43,109 nucleotides of DNA from JAPEKQ01 sp964516845 (GTDB lineage: Bacteria > Joyebacterota > Joyebacteria > Joyebacterales > Joyebacteraceae), in NCBI GenBank assembly GCA_964516845.1, contig CAZEXP010000017.1:1-43109 (forward strand), written 5' to 3'. Shown piece by piece: positions 1 through 8,019 of this stretch; the stretch's first letter is position 1; each line of letters begins with the position of its first letter. The position numbers and the translations under genes were made by a program. The notes under the pieces are model-generated. The model was not told the DNA's origin. It did not search any database and saw only the letters and a program-made list of their open reading frames with translations.

Positions 1-467
1 GCGCGGACGCTCTTGTTGAACGGGAACGAGTAGATCTCACCGTTCCACGTGTTGTTCTCGATCATGCCCTCCACGAAGTCGGCAAGTTCGTCCTCTGTCA
101 GTCCGTCCGGACCCGCGATGTAGCCGGAGAGCGGCTCGGCGCTTCCGTTCTCGATGAGATTCTCGGTCCAGGCCTCGTACGCCTGTGCGAGGTCCGGCGG
201 CTGACTCGCTGCAACGGCGGCCATGATCTTCTGCGAGAGCGCCTGGTAGCGGCCCATGCTGATGGACTGGATCTGGATGTCGGGATGCGTCTCGTTGAAC
301 TCGGCGACGAGTCCGTCGAGAGCGTCGCCGAGAGGCCCGCCCATCGCGTGCCAGAACTGGAGTTCGACGACTCCGTCCGTGGACCCCCCGCCTCCGCCAC
401 CGCACCCGTGAAGCGCGAGCGCCGCGACCGTCAGTGCGAGAAGCGCCAGCAGTATTCCTCTTCTCAT
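1..467 (-). CDS. UgpB-like ABC transporter substrate-binding lipoprotein (3' end beyond window)
   Basis: Binds a sugar or glycerol-phosphate-type ligand outside the membrane and delivers it to the two permeases encoded just upstream. Only the first 155 codons are in the window; the gene runs off the left edge. The ATG at 465-467 gives a lipoprotein signal peptide (MRRGILLALLALTV...) with the lipid-modified Cys at residue 22 (LHGC), followed by a Gly-rich linker. The mature start (FWHAMGGPLGDALDGLVAEF, then a DLAQAYE stretch) resembles UgpB-type family 1 solute-binding proteins, which have FWHxMxGxLG and a QxYE segment. The gene is last in the run MBL lipoprotein - permease - permease - binding protein, 108 bp after the second permease. 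Ligand specificity cannot be read from this fragment. Confidence 0.85.
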   Translation of the reverse strand, partial: MRRGILLALLALTVAALALHGCGGGGGGSTDGVVELQFWHAMGGPLGDALDGLVAEFNETHPDIQIQSISMGRYQALSQKIMAAVAASQPPDLAQAYEAWTENLIENGSAEPLSGYIAGPDGLTEDELADFVEGMIENNTWNGEIYSFPFNKSVR

Positions 468-493
468 ATCCGCACCCCTCATCTCAATGCCCA

Positions 494-585
494 CTCGTTG
501 TCAGCTCTTCGTTCCGGAGACTTCCCGCCGCGCGGTCGCCGGCTCTTCGTCCCTGAAATCGCCGCCACGCGGTCGCTAGCTCTTC
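494..585. repeat. Degenerate tandem repeat of about 37 bp
   Basis: The segment [AG]GCTCTTC[GA]T recurs at 503, 541 and 578. The last two copies sit in an 18-bp unit (531-548 and 568-585) that matches at 16 of 18 positions. The last copy covers the final codons of the UgpE-like permease and the others lie in the gap before the binding protein, as if the 3' end of the gene had been duplicated. Confidence 0.5.
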
Positions 586-1559
586 ATGCCCGACGTGGCG
601 AGACTCTGGATGATCTGCTTCTGCGCGAAGAAGTACGCCACGATCAGCGGCGCCAACGAGAACGCGGCCGCTGCCATCATCAGTTCGTGACTCGTCCCCT
701 GCTCCTGCGAGAACCGAGCGAGTCCCACCTGGAGAGGACGGACCTCGGGCGTGTTCGTCATCACGAGAGGCCAGAGGAACGAGTTCCATGTCCCTACGAT
801 CGTGAAGATCACGACCGCGACCAGCACGGCCTTCGAAAGCGGCAGGATGATCCGCCACAGGAACGCGAATCTGCTGCACCCGTCGATGATGGCCGCGTCA
901 TAGAGGTCGTCGGGGATCGTCTTGAAGTGCTGGCGAAGCAGGAAGATGCTGAAGATGTGCGCCAGCCACGGGATGATGAGCGCCTGGTACGTGTCGATCC
1001 ACCCGAGCTTGACCAGAATGATATACGACGGAACGATGTAGACGGGCTGCGGCACCATCATCATCGAGAGAAAGATGAGGAAGATGTTATCGCGGCCCCA
1101 GAACCGCATCCTCGCGAACGCGTACGCGGCGAGTGACGAGGTAATGAGCACGCCGATGACGACGAAGACCGTCACGAAGATCGTGTTGAAGTAATAGCGC
1201 GCGAACGGCGCCTGGTTCCACGCCTCGACGTAGTTGGCGAAGCGGAGCCGGAGACGGCTCTGAACGTCGATCTCGGGGACAACTCGCTGCTCAGCGCCCA
1301 CGGCCGCGCGGACCGTGACGCTCCCGGCGTCCGCGTTCCGCGAGACGACGTAGACCTCTTCCCATCCCCCCGCATCCGTGCGCGCGAACTGACCCGTCGG
1401 GACCCAGGTCGGCGGGAACTCGAGGATCTCGATCGGCGACTTCAAAGACGTCGAGATCATCCACCAGAACGGGACGATCATGAGGATGACACCGATGATG
1501 AGTCCGGCATAGATGCCCCCGCGTCCGACACCACGCTTCAGGCGATAGGCCGCGTTCAT
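576..1559 (-). CDS. CUT1-type ABC transporter permease (MalG/UgpE-like)
   Basis: Inner-membrane permease of a binding-protein-dependent carbohydrate importer. The 327-residue protein has a first membrane segment at about residues 15-35 (IYAGLIIGVILMIVPFWWM). A periplasmic insertion of about 100 residues follows, then five more membrane segments. The EAA loop that docks the ATPase is visible as DAAIIDGCSRFAFLWRIILP in the second half. The ATG at 1557-1559 is chosen because it begins directly before the first membrane segment; an in-frame TTG at 1622 would add 21 unrelated residues and has no ribosome-binding site. The gene pairs with the UgpA-like permease 110 bp upstream. The large first periplasmic loop is longer than in E. 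coli UgpE but occurs in some MalG homologues. Confidence 0.9.
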   Translation of the reverse strand: MNAAYRLKRGVGRGGIYAGLIIGVILMIVPFWWMISTSLKSPIEILEFPPTWVPTGQFARTDAGGWEEVYVVSRNADAGSVTVRAAVGAEQRVVPEIDVQSRLRLRFANYVEAWNQAPFARYYFNTIFVTVFVVIGVLITSSLAAYAFARMRFWGRDNIFLIFLSMMMVPQPVYIVPSYIILVKLGWIDTYQALIIPWLAHIFSIFLLRQHFKTIPDDLYDAAIIDGCSRFAFLWRIILPLSKAVLVAVVIFTIVGTWNSFLWPLVMTNTPEVRPLQVGLARFSQEQGTSHELMMAAAAFSLAPLIVAYFFAQKQIIQSLATSGMKS

Positions 1560-1669
1560 CTCACGATCGTGCAGTGTTGCCGTCTGCTCCACGTGTGGCT
1601 GTCCTCCGATACGGCACTTCAACGAACCGGTGTCCGTCCTGCCGGCTCACGGCCGGCGACGGGCTGGCG

Positions 1670-2644
1670 CTAGTAGTACACGCGACTCTCAACGACCCGC
1701 CGCTGGACGAGCGTGAGCGTGAGGATGATCCCGAAAAGAATGAGCGCCACCGCGCTCGCGTAGCCCATGTTCCCGCCGGCGTCGAACCCCTTCTCGAAGA
1801 GGTAGTAGACGATGACCTTCGTCGTCCCCATCGGTCCCCCGACCGGCGGACCCGTCATGAGATAGATCTGGGTGAAGACCTGGAACGATGTGATGGTCGT
1901 CGAGAGCATGACGTAGAACGTCGTCGGCGAGAGGAGCGGCCACGTCACGCGCCAGAAGACGCCGCGCGTGTTGGCGCCGTCGATCCGGGCCGCCTCGTAG
2001 TACTGGTCGGGTATGTTCTGGAGCCCCGCCAGAAAAATGACGATGTTGTAGCCGATACCGCGCCAGATGGCGACGATAACGACCGCCACGAGCGCCAGGC
2101 TTGGGCCCGAGAGCGCCTCGGGCCACCACTCCCACCCGAACCCGCCCGCCGCCATCTCGAAGATGCCTCTCGGTTCTTCGAGCCACATCAGAGAGTTCCC
2201 ACCGAGCTTCTCGAGCACGAAGTTCAGAAGACCGAGGCGGGGGTGGAAGATCCACTTCCAGACCATCGAGATCGCGACGAGCGACGTCACGACCGGGAGG
2301 AAATAGACCGTCCGGTAGAAACCGAGCCCCTTGATCTTCTGGTTGAGAAGAACGGCGAGGAAGAGTGAAAGGAACAGACTCGCCGGGACCACACCGATGA
2401 CGTAGTACGCCGTCGTGCCGAGCGAATTGAAGAAGGTCGCGTCCTGGAAGAGACGGAAGTAGTGAGCCAGGCCGATGAACCCACGCACGCGCCCCATCTT
2501 CACATCGAAGAACGACAGCACGAACGCCGACGCGATGGGAATCATGCGGAAGACGACGACAATGATCCCGGCGGGTACGATGTAGAGCGCCGCCGTGACC
2601 GGATCCATCGCCTTCTTGCGCTTGAGAGTCTCCAGCCAGTTCAT
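1670..2644 (-). CDS. CUT1-type ABC transporter permease (MalF/UgpA-like)
   Basis: Partner permease of the importer. The 324-residue protein starts MNWLETLKRKKA and has a first membrane helix at about residues 18-38. The EAA motif (EAARIDGANTRGVFWRVTWP) lies around residue 220. It lies 28 bp after the metallo-beta-lactamase-fold gene, so the two are probably co-transcribed. The gap to the next gene holds a small perfect hairpin (GCCGGC at 1641-1646 and 1652-1657). No ABC ATPase is present in this cluster; CUT1 systems of this kind often share one ATPase encoded elsewhere. The substrate is unknown. Confidence 0.9.
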   Translation of the reverse strand: MNWLETLKRKKAMDPVTAALYIVPAGIIVVVFRMIPIASAFVLSFFDVKMGRVRGFIGLAHYFRLFQDATFFNSLGTTAYYVIGVVPASLFLSLFLAVLLNQKIKGLGFYRTVYFLPVVTSLVAISMVWKWIFHPRLGLLNFVLEKLGGNSLMWLEEPRGIFEMAAGGFGWEWWPEALSGPSLALVAVVIVAIWRGIGYNIVIFLAGLQNIPDQYYEAARIDGANTRGVFWRVTWPLLSPTTFYVMLSTTITSFQVFTQIYLMTGPPVGGPMGTTKVIVYYLFEKGFDAGGNMGYASAVALILFGIILTLTLVQRRVVESRVYY

Positions 2645-2672
2645 GCAGGGGTTCCCTGTTGACGCCTGTCTG

Positions 2673-3950
2673 CTACCAGCTGTGCTGCTCGATCGTCACC
2701 TCTATCGTGGTCGCGCCGTCGGTCGTTGCGATCAAGTTTCCATAGTCCGGATCCGCGTCACGGCGCGTGTTCGGGAAGACGCGGTCCGTAACGAAGTAGT
2801 CGGCGTCGACCGCACCGATGCCCTGGAGGACCTCCTCCTTCTCGAGCGCGGCCTCGATCATGGCGCAGGAGATGAAGGCGACGCGAGGCGAGACGTTCTC
2901 GAGCCAGAGTTCGGAGCTTGAGTCATCGGAGCCGTGATGCGCGATCTGCAGGACGTTCGCCTTGACACCCTCCCTGCCGAACGCGTTGATGATGTTGTAT
3001 TCCGTGAAGTGCTCGGCGTCGCCGGTCGTGATGAACGCGACATCGCCGAAGGACATCCTCAGCACGACCGAGTCGTTGTTCGTGTTCATACCCTCGGTGC
3101 CGGAGTCGTCGTCCTCGTCGATCATCCCGCCAAGACCCGCGGCAAGCACCTCGACCTTGAAGCCCGGCGTATCGTCCCAGTCGAGACCGTCGGTGTTGTT
3201 GGATGTGTCACCCTGCTGGACGTAGACGATGTCCGACCCGTTTTGCTGCGGGATCGAGATCATCAGCGGCGGGATCGAGTTGTAGAGTGTTTCCGTGCTG
3301 GGAAGGACGACCGTCTCGGCCCAGTGGCTCTGGAGCACTCCGCCGGAAGTCGTGAATCCACCGTAATGATCGGCGTGGCTGTGCGTCATGACAGCCGCGC
3401 GGAGCGTCGTCACGCCTCTCTCGCTGAGGAAGTCGAGGACGTCGTCGATCTTCTCCGAGTAGCCGGCGTCGATAAGAACATACTCACCTGATGGCGTCGT
3501 CAGAAGCTCGGAGAGACCCCAGCCGACATCGATCATCGACAGGGACATCGTCGCGTCGCGGAACGCCCGACCCATGACGGTGTCCGGCAGGGCGGCGGTC
3601 GCCTCATAGTCCTCGTTCCCCGCCCGGTCCATGCTCCGCACGCGGACGACGTAGTCCACGCCGTCCTCCATGCCGAGAAGCTTGACGGAGTGGTGTGTTG
3701 AGTAGTACTTCGTCGCCTCGTAGACGTAGTGCTCGAAGTCCTCTCCGACCTCACCGTACTCCAGCACGCAGAGCGCCTCCTCATCGGTCGACCAGCTCGC
3801 ATGACCGCCTGAGTAGACGAAGCTCGTCACGACGGGCGGCGTCTGGTCCTGGGTTGCGTCATAGGGATTTACCTCGCTCTGGCTGCAGCTGACGAGCGTC
3901 AGCGCGATGGCACACAGGCCGCCGAGCAGACAGATAGTGATGCGTCTCAT
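2673..3950 (-). CDS. Metallo-beta-lactamase-fold lipoprotein (ComEC-type hydrolase domain) with N-terminal Fn3-like domain
   Basis: Predicted extracytoplasmic lipoprotein of 425 residues with a metal-dependent hydrolase domain. The signal peptide ends in a lipobox (LVSC, Cys22). Residues about 38-120 look like a fibronectin-III / Ig-like module (QTPPVVTSFVYSG ... VRVRSMDRAGN). The catalytic domain follows, with the metal-binding motif HSHADH (His190, His192, Asp194, His195), a GDVAFITTGDAE strand and IAHHGSDDSS. This is the pattern of ComEC / Rec2-like MBL domains but without ComEC membrane helices. The ATG at 3948-3950 is preceded by GGGAG at the right distance. It is first in the operon with the permeases and has its own promoter. 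The substrate could be nucleic acid or a phosphodiester; this is not determined by the sequence. Confidence 0.8.
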   Translation of the reverse strand: MRRITICLLGGLCAIALTLVSCSQSEVNPYDATQDQTPPVVTSFVYSGGHASWSTDEEALCVLEYGEVGEDFEHYVYEATKYYSTHHSVKLLGMEDGVDYVVRVRSMDRAGNEDYEATAALPDTVMGRAFRDATMSLSMIDVGWGLSELLTTPSGEYVLIDAGYSEKIDDVLDFLSERGVTTLRAAVMTHSHADHYGGFTTSGGVLQSHWAETVVLPSTETLYNSIPPLMISIPQQNGSDIVYVQQGDTSNNTDGLDWDDTPGFKVEVLAAGLGGMIDEDDDSGTEGMNTNNDSVVLRMSFGDVAFITTGDAEHFTEYNIINAFGREGVKANVLQIAHHGSDDSSSELWLENVSPRVAFISCAMIEAALEKEEVLQGIGAVDADYFVTDRVFPNTRRDADPDYGNLIATTDGATTIEVTIEQHSW

Positions 3951-4027
3951 CGTGGCTCCCTCCTGGTTGCGCACGAAACGAAGTCGTCACTCTGTGGACC
4001 GATCAAGGTGTTGCGTTCGGCAGGAAG

Positions 4028-4056
4028 AGTCTAGGGGCTTGAGGCGCGGAAGTCAA
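4028..4056 (-). promoter_or_regulatory. Sigma70-type promoter for the MBL-transporter operon
   Basis: On the minus strand TTGACT (4051-4056) is followed after exactly 17 bp by TAGACT (4028-4033). Transcription would start near 4021, giving a leader of about 70 nt before the ATG at 3950. The surrounding 285-bp gap (3951-4235) holds no gene that I can support. Confidence 0.6.
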
Positions 4057-4235
4057 CGAGAGATGCCGTCTTACGCGGGCGCGAGGCACGTCGAATGACG
4101 CTCCTTTCATAACTTGAGTCGGTGTCGTGAGCTAGGCCCGCCGCGCGTGAGGAATGGTGAGCGTTGGACGCGCGCGCATACTCCGCGGGCGTGTCCCGAT
4201 CCGGCGTGGACGGCGGACGAACGGCGTGCAGACGG

Positions 4236-5138
4236 TCAGTACGGCTTGCCGAGCTGCGCCGGCGGACGCGCGCGACCCATCACGCCGACGAGCGCGACCA
4301 TGGTGAGCGCGTAGGGGATCATCTGGACGAACTGGCTGGGCACGTGCTGGCCCTGGAGTCCCATCTGCACGGCCTCGGCGTAACCGAACAGAATGCAGGC
4401 CGCCGCGGCGCCGACGGGGTTCCACCTTCCGAAGATCATCGCGGCGAGAGCGATGTACCCGCGCCCCGCCGACATGTTCTTCACGAACTGGTGCGTGTTG
4501 AGCGCGAGGAACGCGCCGCCGAGCCCGGCGAGCGCACCGCTGAGCAGTACGCCGGAGTATCGCATCCTGCGCACGTGGACGCCCAGTGTGTCGACGGCCT
4601 CCGGATGTTCGCCCGTGGCGCGGAGTCTCAACCCGAACCTCGTCCGCCAGAGAACGACGTGCGCGACCGCGATGATCACGAGCGTGACGTAGACGAGGGG
4701 CGGATAGTGGCCGAGAACCGCGTTGAACACGCGGGCAAACCCTCCCCACGACTCAGGGAGCATCCAGTTGGACATGCCGACGATCGACGGCGAGTTCGAG
4801 GAGCTGTCCCAGATGATCCACATCAGGAACTGGGTCGCCCCGGCGGCGAGCAGATTGATGGCCACGCCGCTGACGATCTGGTCCGCCTTGAAGGTGACCG
4901 TGACGACGGCGTGAAGGAGCGCGACCAGCATCCCCGCGAGCACACCGGCGAACGCGCCGGCCCACGGGTCACCCGTGTACCACGTCGCGACGACGCTCGC
5001 GAAGGCTCCGGTCAGAAGGATACCCTCGAGCGCGATGTTGACGACGCCCGAGCGCTCGGAGAACATCCCACCGAGCGCCGCAAGGATCAGCGGTGTCGCC
5101 ATTCGCAGAGCTGCGTCGAACACGGCCACGTCGAACAA
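4236..5138 (-). CDS. Nucleoside-type ABC transporter permease (NupQ/YufQ-like)
   Basis: One of two permeases of a BmpA-type importer, a family whose characterised members take up purine nucleosides. The 300-residue protein begins MFDVAVFDAALRMATPLILAAL and contains the family signature GGMFSERSGVVNIALEGILL near residues 23-43, followed by about eight hydrophobic segments. It is the last gene of the long operon and starts 3 bp after the end of murJ, so translation is probably coupled. Its partners (ATPase, NupP-like permease, BmpA-like lipoprotein) lie on the other side of murJ. The family also includes simple-sugar permeases. The nucleoside assignment rests on similarity plus the purine-catabolic neighbourhood. 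Confidence 0.88.
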   Translation of the reverse strand: MFDVAVFDAALRMATPLILAALGGMFSERSGVVNIALEGILLTGAFASVVATWYTGDPWAGAFAGVLAGMLVALLHAVVTVTFKADQIVSGVAINLLAAGATQFLMWIIWDSSSNSPSIVGMSNWMLPESWGGFARVFNAVLGHYPPLVYVTLVIIAVAHVVLWRTRFGLRLRATGEHPEAVDTLGVHVRRMRYSGVLLSGALAGLGGAFLALNTHQFVKNMSAGRGYIALAAMIFGRWNPVGAAAACILFGYAEAVQMGLQGQHVPSQFVQMIPYALTMVALVGVMGRARPPAQLGKPY

Positions 5139-5141
5139 GGC

Positions 5142-6949
5142 CTATCCTCCGTTCCTCGAGCGTCCGAGACGGGACATGATGTCGCGCCCGCCGCTGCGGA
5201 GCGCGGTCAGCGTCGTCTTGAGTTCGGGCCTCGCCAGGGCGAGCGATGCGAGCCAGAAGAACAGGATGCCCGCCGCCCCCATCCCAGCGAGCGCCGCGAT
5301 CCTCATCACGAACGGATCCGACTGCTCGACCCCCATGCCACCGCGGGCCACGTAGAACAACCCGACACCCATAATCGCCGTGGCCGCGACCGTTCGACCG
5401 AAGGACTTGAACAGCCGCTTGTAGTGCCCCTCCCTGAGTTCGCGGGGCAGTAGCACGAAGAAGAGCGCGAGTTTGAAGACGTGCGATATGGAGGTCGCGA
5501 GCGCGACGCCGGCGTGATCGAGTGCGCGGATCAGGATCCACGCCAGCCCGATCTTGAGCCCGAGCCGGGCGAACCCCGCGATCACGGGCCGCTTCGTGTC
5601 CTTGAGCGAGACGAAAGCGACCGTCAGAATGCTCGAGATGCCGAGCGCCCAGATCGTCGGCGTATAGAGCAGAAGCGCGGACGTGGTGAACGCCACCGAC
5701 CGCTCGTCGAACGCGCCGCGCTGGAAGATCAGGCGGACGAACGGCTCGCCGATGAGCGCCATCCCGATCGAGACCGGAAGCAGGATGTAGAACGCAATGC
5801 GGATCGACCGCATGAGCTTCACTCCGAGTTCCTCGATCTCACCCTTCGCCGCCATCGTCGCGAAGAACGGGAAGAGCACGGTCGAGAACCCGACGATGAG
5901 TACCTCTCTCGGAATCTCGATGAGTCTCAGGGCGTACGAGAGACCGGAAATACTTCCCTCGGAGAGCATTGAAGCGAAGATACGGTCGACCACGTCATCG
6001 AGCTTCGCTCCCGCCATTCCGATGAGAAGCGGCATAGCCAGACGGATGACCCCGAGGAACATCGGATGCCGGAAGTCGACACGGACCGCGAAGCCCTTCG
6101 ACCGCCGGATGACGGCCGGGAGCAGAACCAGGAACATCGCCACGCTTCCCACGACGACGCCGAACGCAAGACCGAGGATCCCGAACCGCGCCGTGAGGAA
6201 GATCGCGGCGCCGATGAGCATGAGGTTGTTCAGCGGGCGCGCCACNNNNNNNNNNNNNNNNNNNNNNNNNNNNNNNNNNNNNNNNNNNNNNNNNNNNNNN
6301 NNNNNNNNNNNNNNNNNNNNNNNNNNNNNNNNNNNNNNNNNNNNNCCGTGAGGAAGATCGCGGCGCCGATGAGCATGAGGTTGTTCAGCGGGCGCGCCAC
6401 CCCGGGCAGCGCGAAGTTGCGATAGCAATGCAGGATGTCGGCGCAGAAGTTCGAACCGGCCGTGAACAGGACCGAGACCAGCATCACGCGCGTGAGCAGT
6501 GTCGCGAGCGCGTGCTGCTCGGCGCCGAAACCCGGTGCGACCGCGGAGACGATGGCAGGCGCCGCGGCGATGGCGACGCCCGTGAGCGTCGCGATAATGA
6601 TGAACAGATCCGTGATCAGGACACCCGCGCCCTTCCAGGCGGCGGTCTCCCCCTCCACCTCGATGCACTCGGTGAAGTGCGGGATGAAGCCGGACCGGAT
6701 CGGTGAACGCAGCCACGCGATGATGAGCGTCGGGACCGTGAACGCGACGAGGTAGGCGTCCATGTCGAAGCTGGTCCCGAACTGCGCGGCGACGACAACG
6801 TCCTTACCGAGCCCGAGCACCTTGGCGATAACGGCCATCCCGACGACCCAGACCGTCGATATGACGAGGCCGACCGACGGGTCGGCCGCGATGGTCCCGC
6901 GACCGTTCTCAGAGCGGCCAGCGCCCTTCGTCTGGTCGACCCGGCTCAC
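5142..6949 (-). CDS. murJ: Lipid II flippase MurJ, interrupted by an assembly gap
   Basis: Flips the peptidoglycan precursor lipid II across the inner membrane (MATE/MOP superfamily). The N-terminal part (about 6401-6949) contains VDQTKGAGRSENG and hydrophobic segments with the MurJ-like DMDAYLVAFTVP and RSGFIPHF. The C-terminal part continues with IRLAMPLLIGMAGAKLDDVV and GEPFVRLIFQRGAFD. A 100-N gap lies at 6246-6345, and the 55 bases on each side of it are identical. Removing 155 bp (N run plus one copy) leaves 1653 bp, exactly 551 codons, so the real gene is intact at 550 residues, normal for MurJ. The GTG start at 6947-6949 has a perfect AGGAGG and overlaps the stop of the upstream permease by 4 bp. 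A cell-wall gene inside a nucleoside transporter operon is unusual. Confidence 0.92.
6191..6400. repeat. Identical 55-bp flanks of the assembly gap
   Basis: Bases 6191-6245 and 6346-6400 are identical over 55 bp and encode the same MurJ segment (VARPLNNLMLIGAAIFLT). This is an unmerged contig overlap, not a biological repeat. Confidence 0.95.
6246..6345. other. Scaffold gap of 100 N
   Basis: Exactly one hundred undetermined bases inside murJ. The number is a conventional placeholder and the identical flanks show that nothing is missing. Confidence 0.98.
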
Positions 6950-8019
6950 GCCGACCTCCTCGCGCCAAGCTTGCGCTGGAGCACCTCGTTGCCCACGACG
7001 ACCAGAATGATGGTCACGGCCTGGACGACGAGGATGAGTTCCCGCGGAACATCGGTGAACACATCGATCTCCAGCGCCCCGGTGTTGAGCATTCCGAAGA
7101 GCAGCGCGGCGAAGAGGACGCCCAGCGGCGAGTTCCTGCCCAGCAGCGCAACCGCGATGCCCATGAACCCGATCCCGCTCGAGAAGTTGTCGAGGAACCG
7201 GTGGCGGAACCCCATGACCTCGTTCGTCGCCACGAGCCCGGCGAAGGCGCCGCTGATGACCATGGTCATGACGATCGTCTTCCGGATATTGATGCCAGCG
7301 TACTCCGCCGCCTTCGGATTGAACCCGACGGCGCGGATCTCGTATCCCAGCGTCGTGCGGTAGAGGATGAACCACGCCAGCCAGATCGCACCGAGAGCGA
7401 CAATGATCGACGCGTTCAGAGGATTGGCGTCCGGAAGCGGGATGCCGATCGCCTGAAGAGCGCTCGCGAGCCTCGGCAGCTGCGCCGCCGCCGGTATCTC
7501 GGCGGTCTGCGGTGTCATCTGCCCGGCCTCTTTGAACACCTCGATGACGAAGTACCCGGTCAGCCCGATCGCGATGAAGTTCATCATGATCGTGTTGATG
7601 ACCTCGTGAGCCCCGAACCGCGCCTTGAGATATCCAGGGAGCGCCCCCCAGAGCGCGCCGCCCGCGGCCGACATGAGAACGAGGAGCGGGATGAGGAGCG
7701 GCGCGGGAAGTCCGTGCAGCGTGAGCGCCACCCACGCGCAGACGAACGAGCCGATGTAGAGCTGACCTTCGCCGCCGATGTTGAAGAGCCCACCGCGGAA
7801 CGCGAATGCGACGGCGAGTCCCGCGAACACGAGCGGAACGGCGTTGAAGAGCACATACCCGATGCCGTCGACGCTGCCGAACGCGCCGCGGAAGAGGATC
7901 GCGTAGACCCTGAGCGGACTCTCCCCGATCGCGGCCACGACGAGTCCGCCGATGAGGAACGACGCCAGGACGGCGACGACCGGCGCGACGACGTTCGCTA
8001 TGGCTCCCCAGCGCTTCAC
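6946..8019 (-). CDS. Nucleoside-type ABC transporter permease (NupP/YufP-like)
   Basis: First permease of the BmpA-type importer, 357 residues. It begins MKRWGAIANVVAPVVAVLASFL and has the family features GESPLRVYAILFRGAFG (about residues 32-48) and AFRGGLFNIGGEGQLYIGS (about 73-91), then multiple membrane helices. Its start overlaps the stop of the ATPase gene by 4 bp and its stop overlaps the GTG of murJ by 4 bp, so the three are translationally chained. Like NupP in Bacillus subtilis it should form a heterodimer with the NupQ-like protein, here separated from it by murJ. Confidence 0.9.
   Translation of the reverse strand: MKRWGAIANVVAPVVAVLASFLIGGLVVAAIGESPLRVYAILFRGAFGSVDGIGYVLFNAVPLVFAGLAVAFAFRGGLFNIGGEGQLYIGSFVCAWVALTLHGLPAPLLIPLLVLMSAAGGALWGALPGYLKARFGAHEVINTIMMNFIAIGLTGYFVIEVFKEAGQMTPQTAEIPAAAQLPRLASALQAIGIPLPDANPLNASIIVALGAIWLAWFILYRTTLGYEIRAVGFNPKAAEYAGINIRKTIVMTMVISGAFAGLVATNEVMGFRHRFLDNFSSGIGFMGIAVALLGRNSPLGVLFAALLFGMLNTGALEIDVFTDVPRELILVVQAVTIILVVVGNEVLQRKLGARRSA

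Noticed and set aside
4236..5138. Branched-chain amino-acid permease (LivH/LivM)
   Set aside because: The superfamily is shared, but the SERSGVVNIALEG signature, the two-domain ATPase and the BmpA lipoprotein fit the nucleoside-type system.
6246..6345. Insertion or mobile element interrupting murJ
   Set aside because: The gap is a fixed 100-N placeholder with identical 55-bp flanks, and the reading frame closes perfectly when the overlap is merged.
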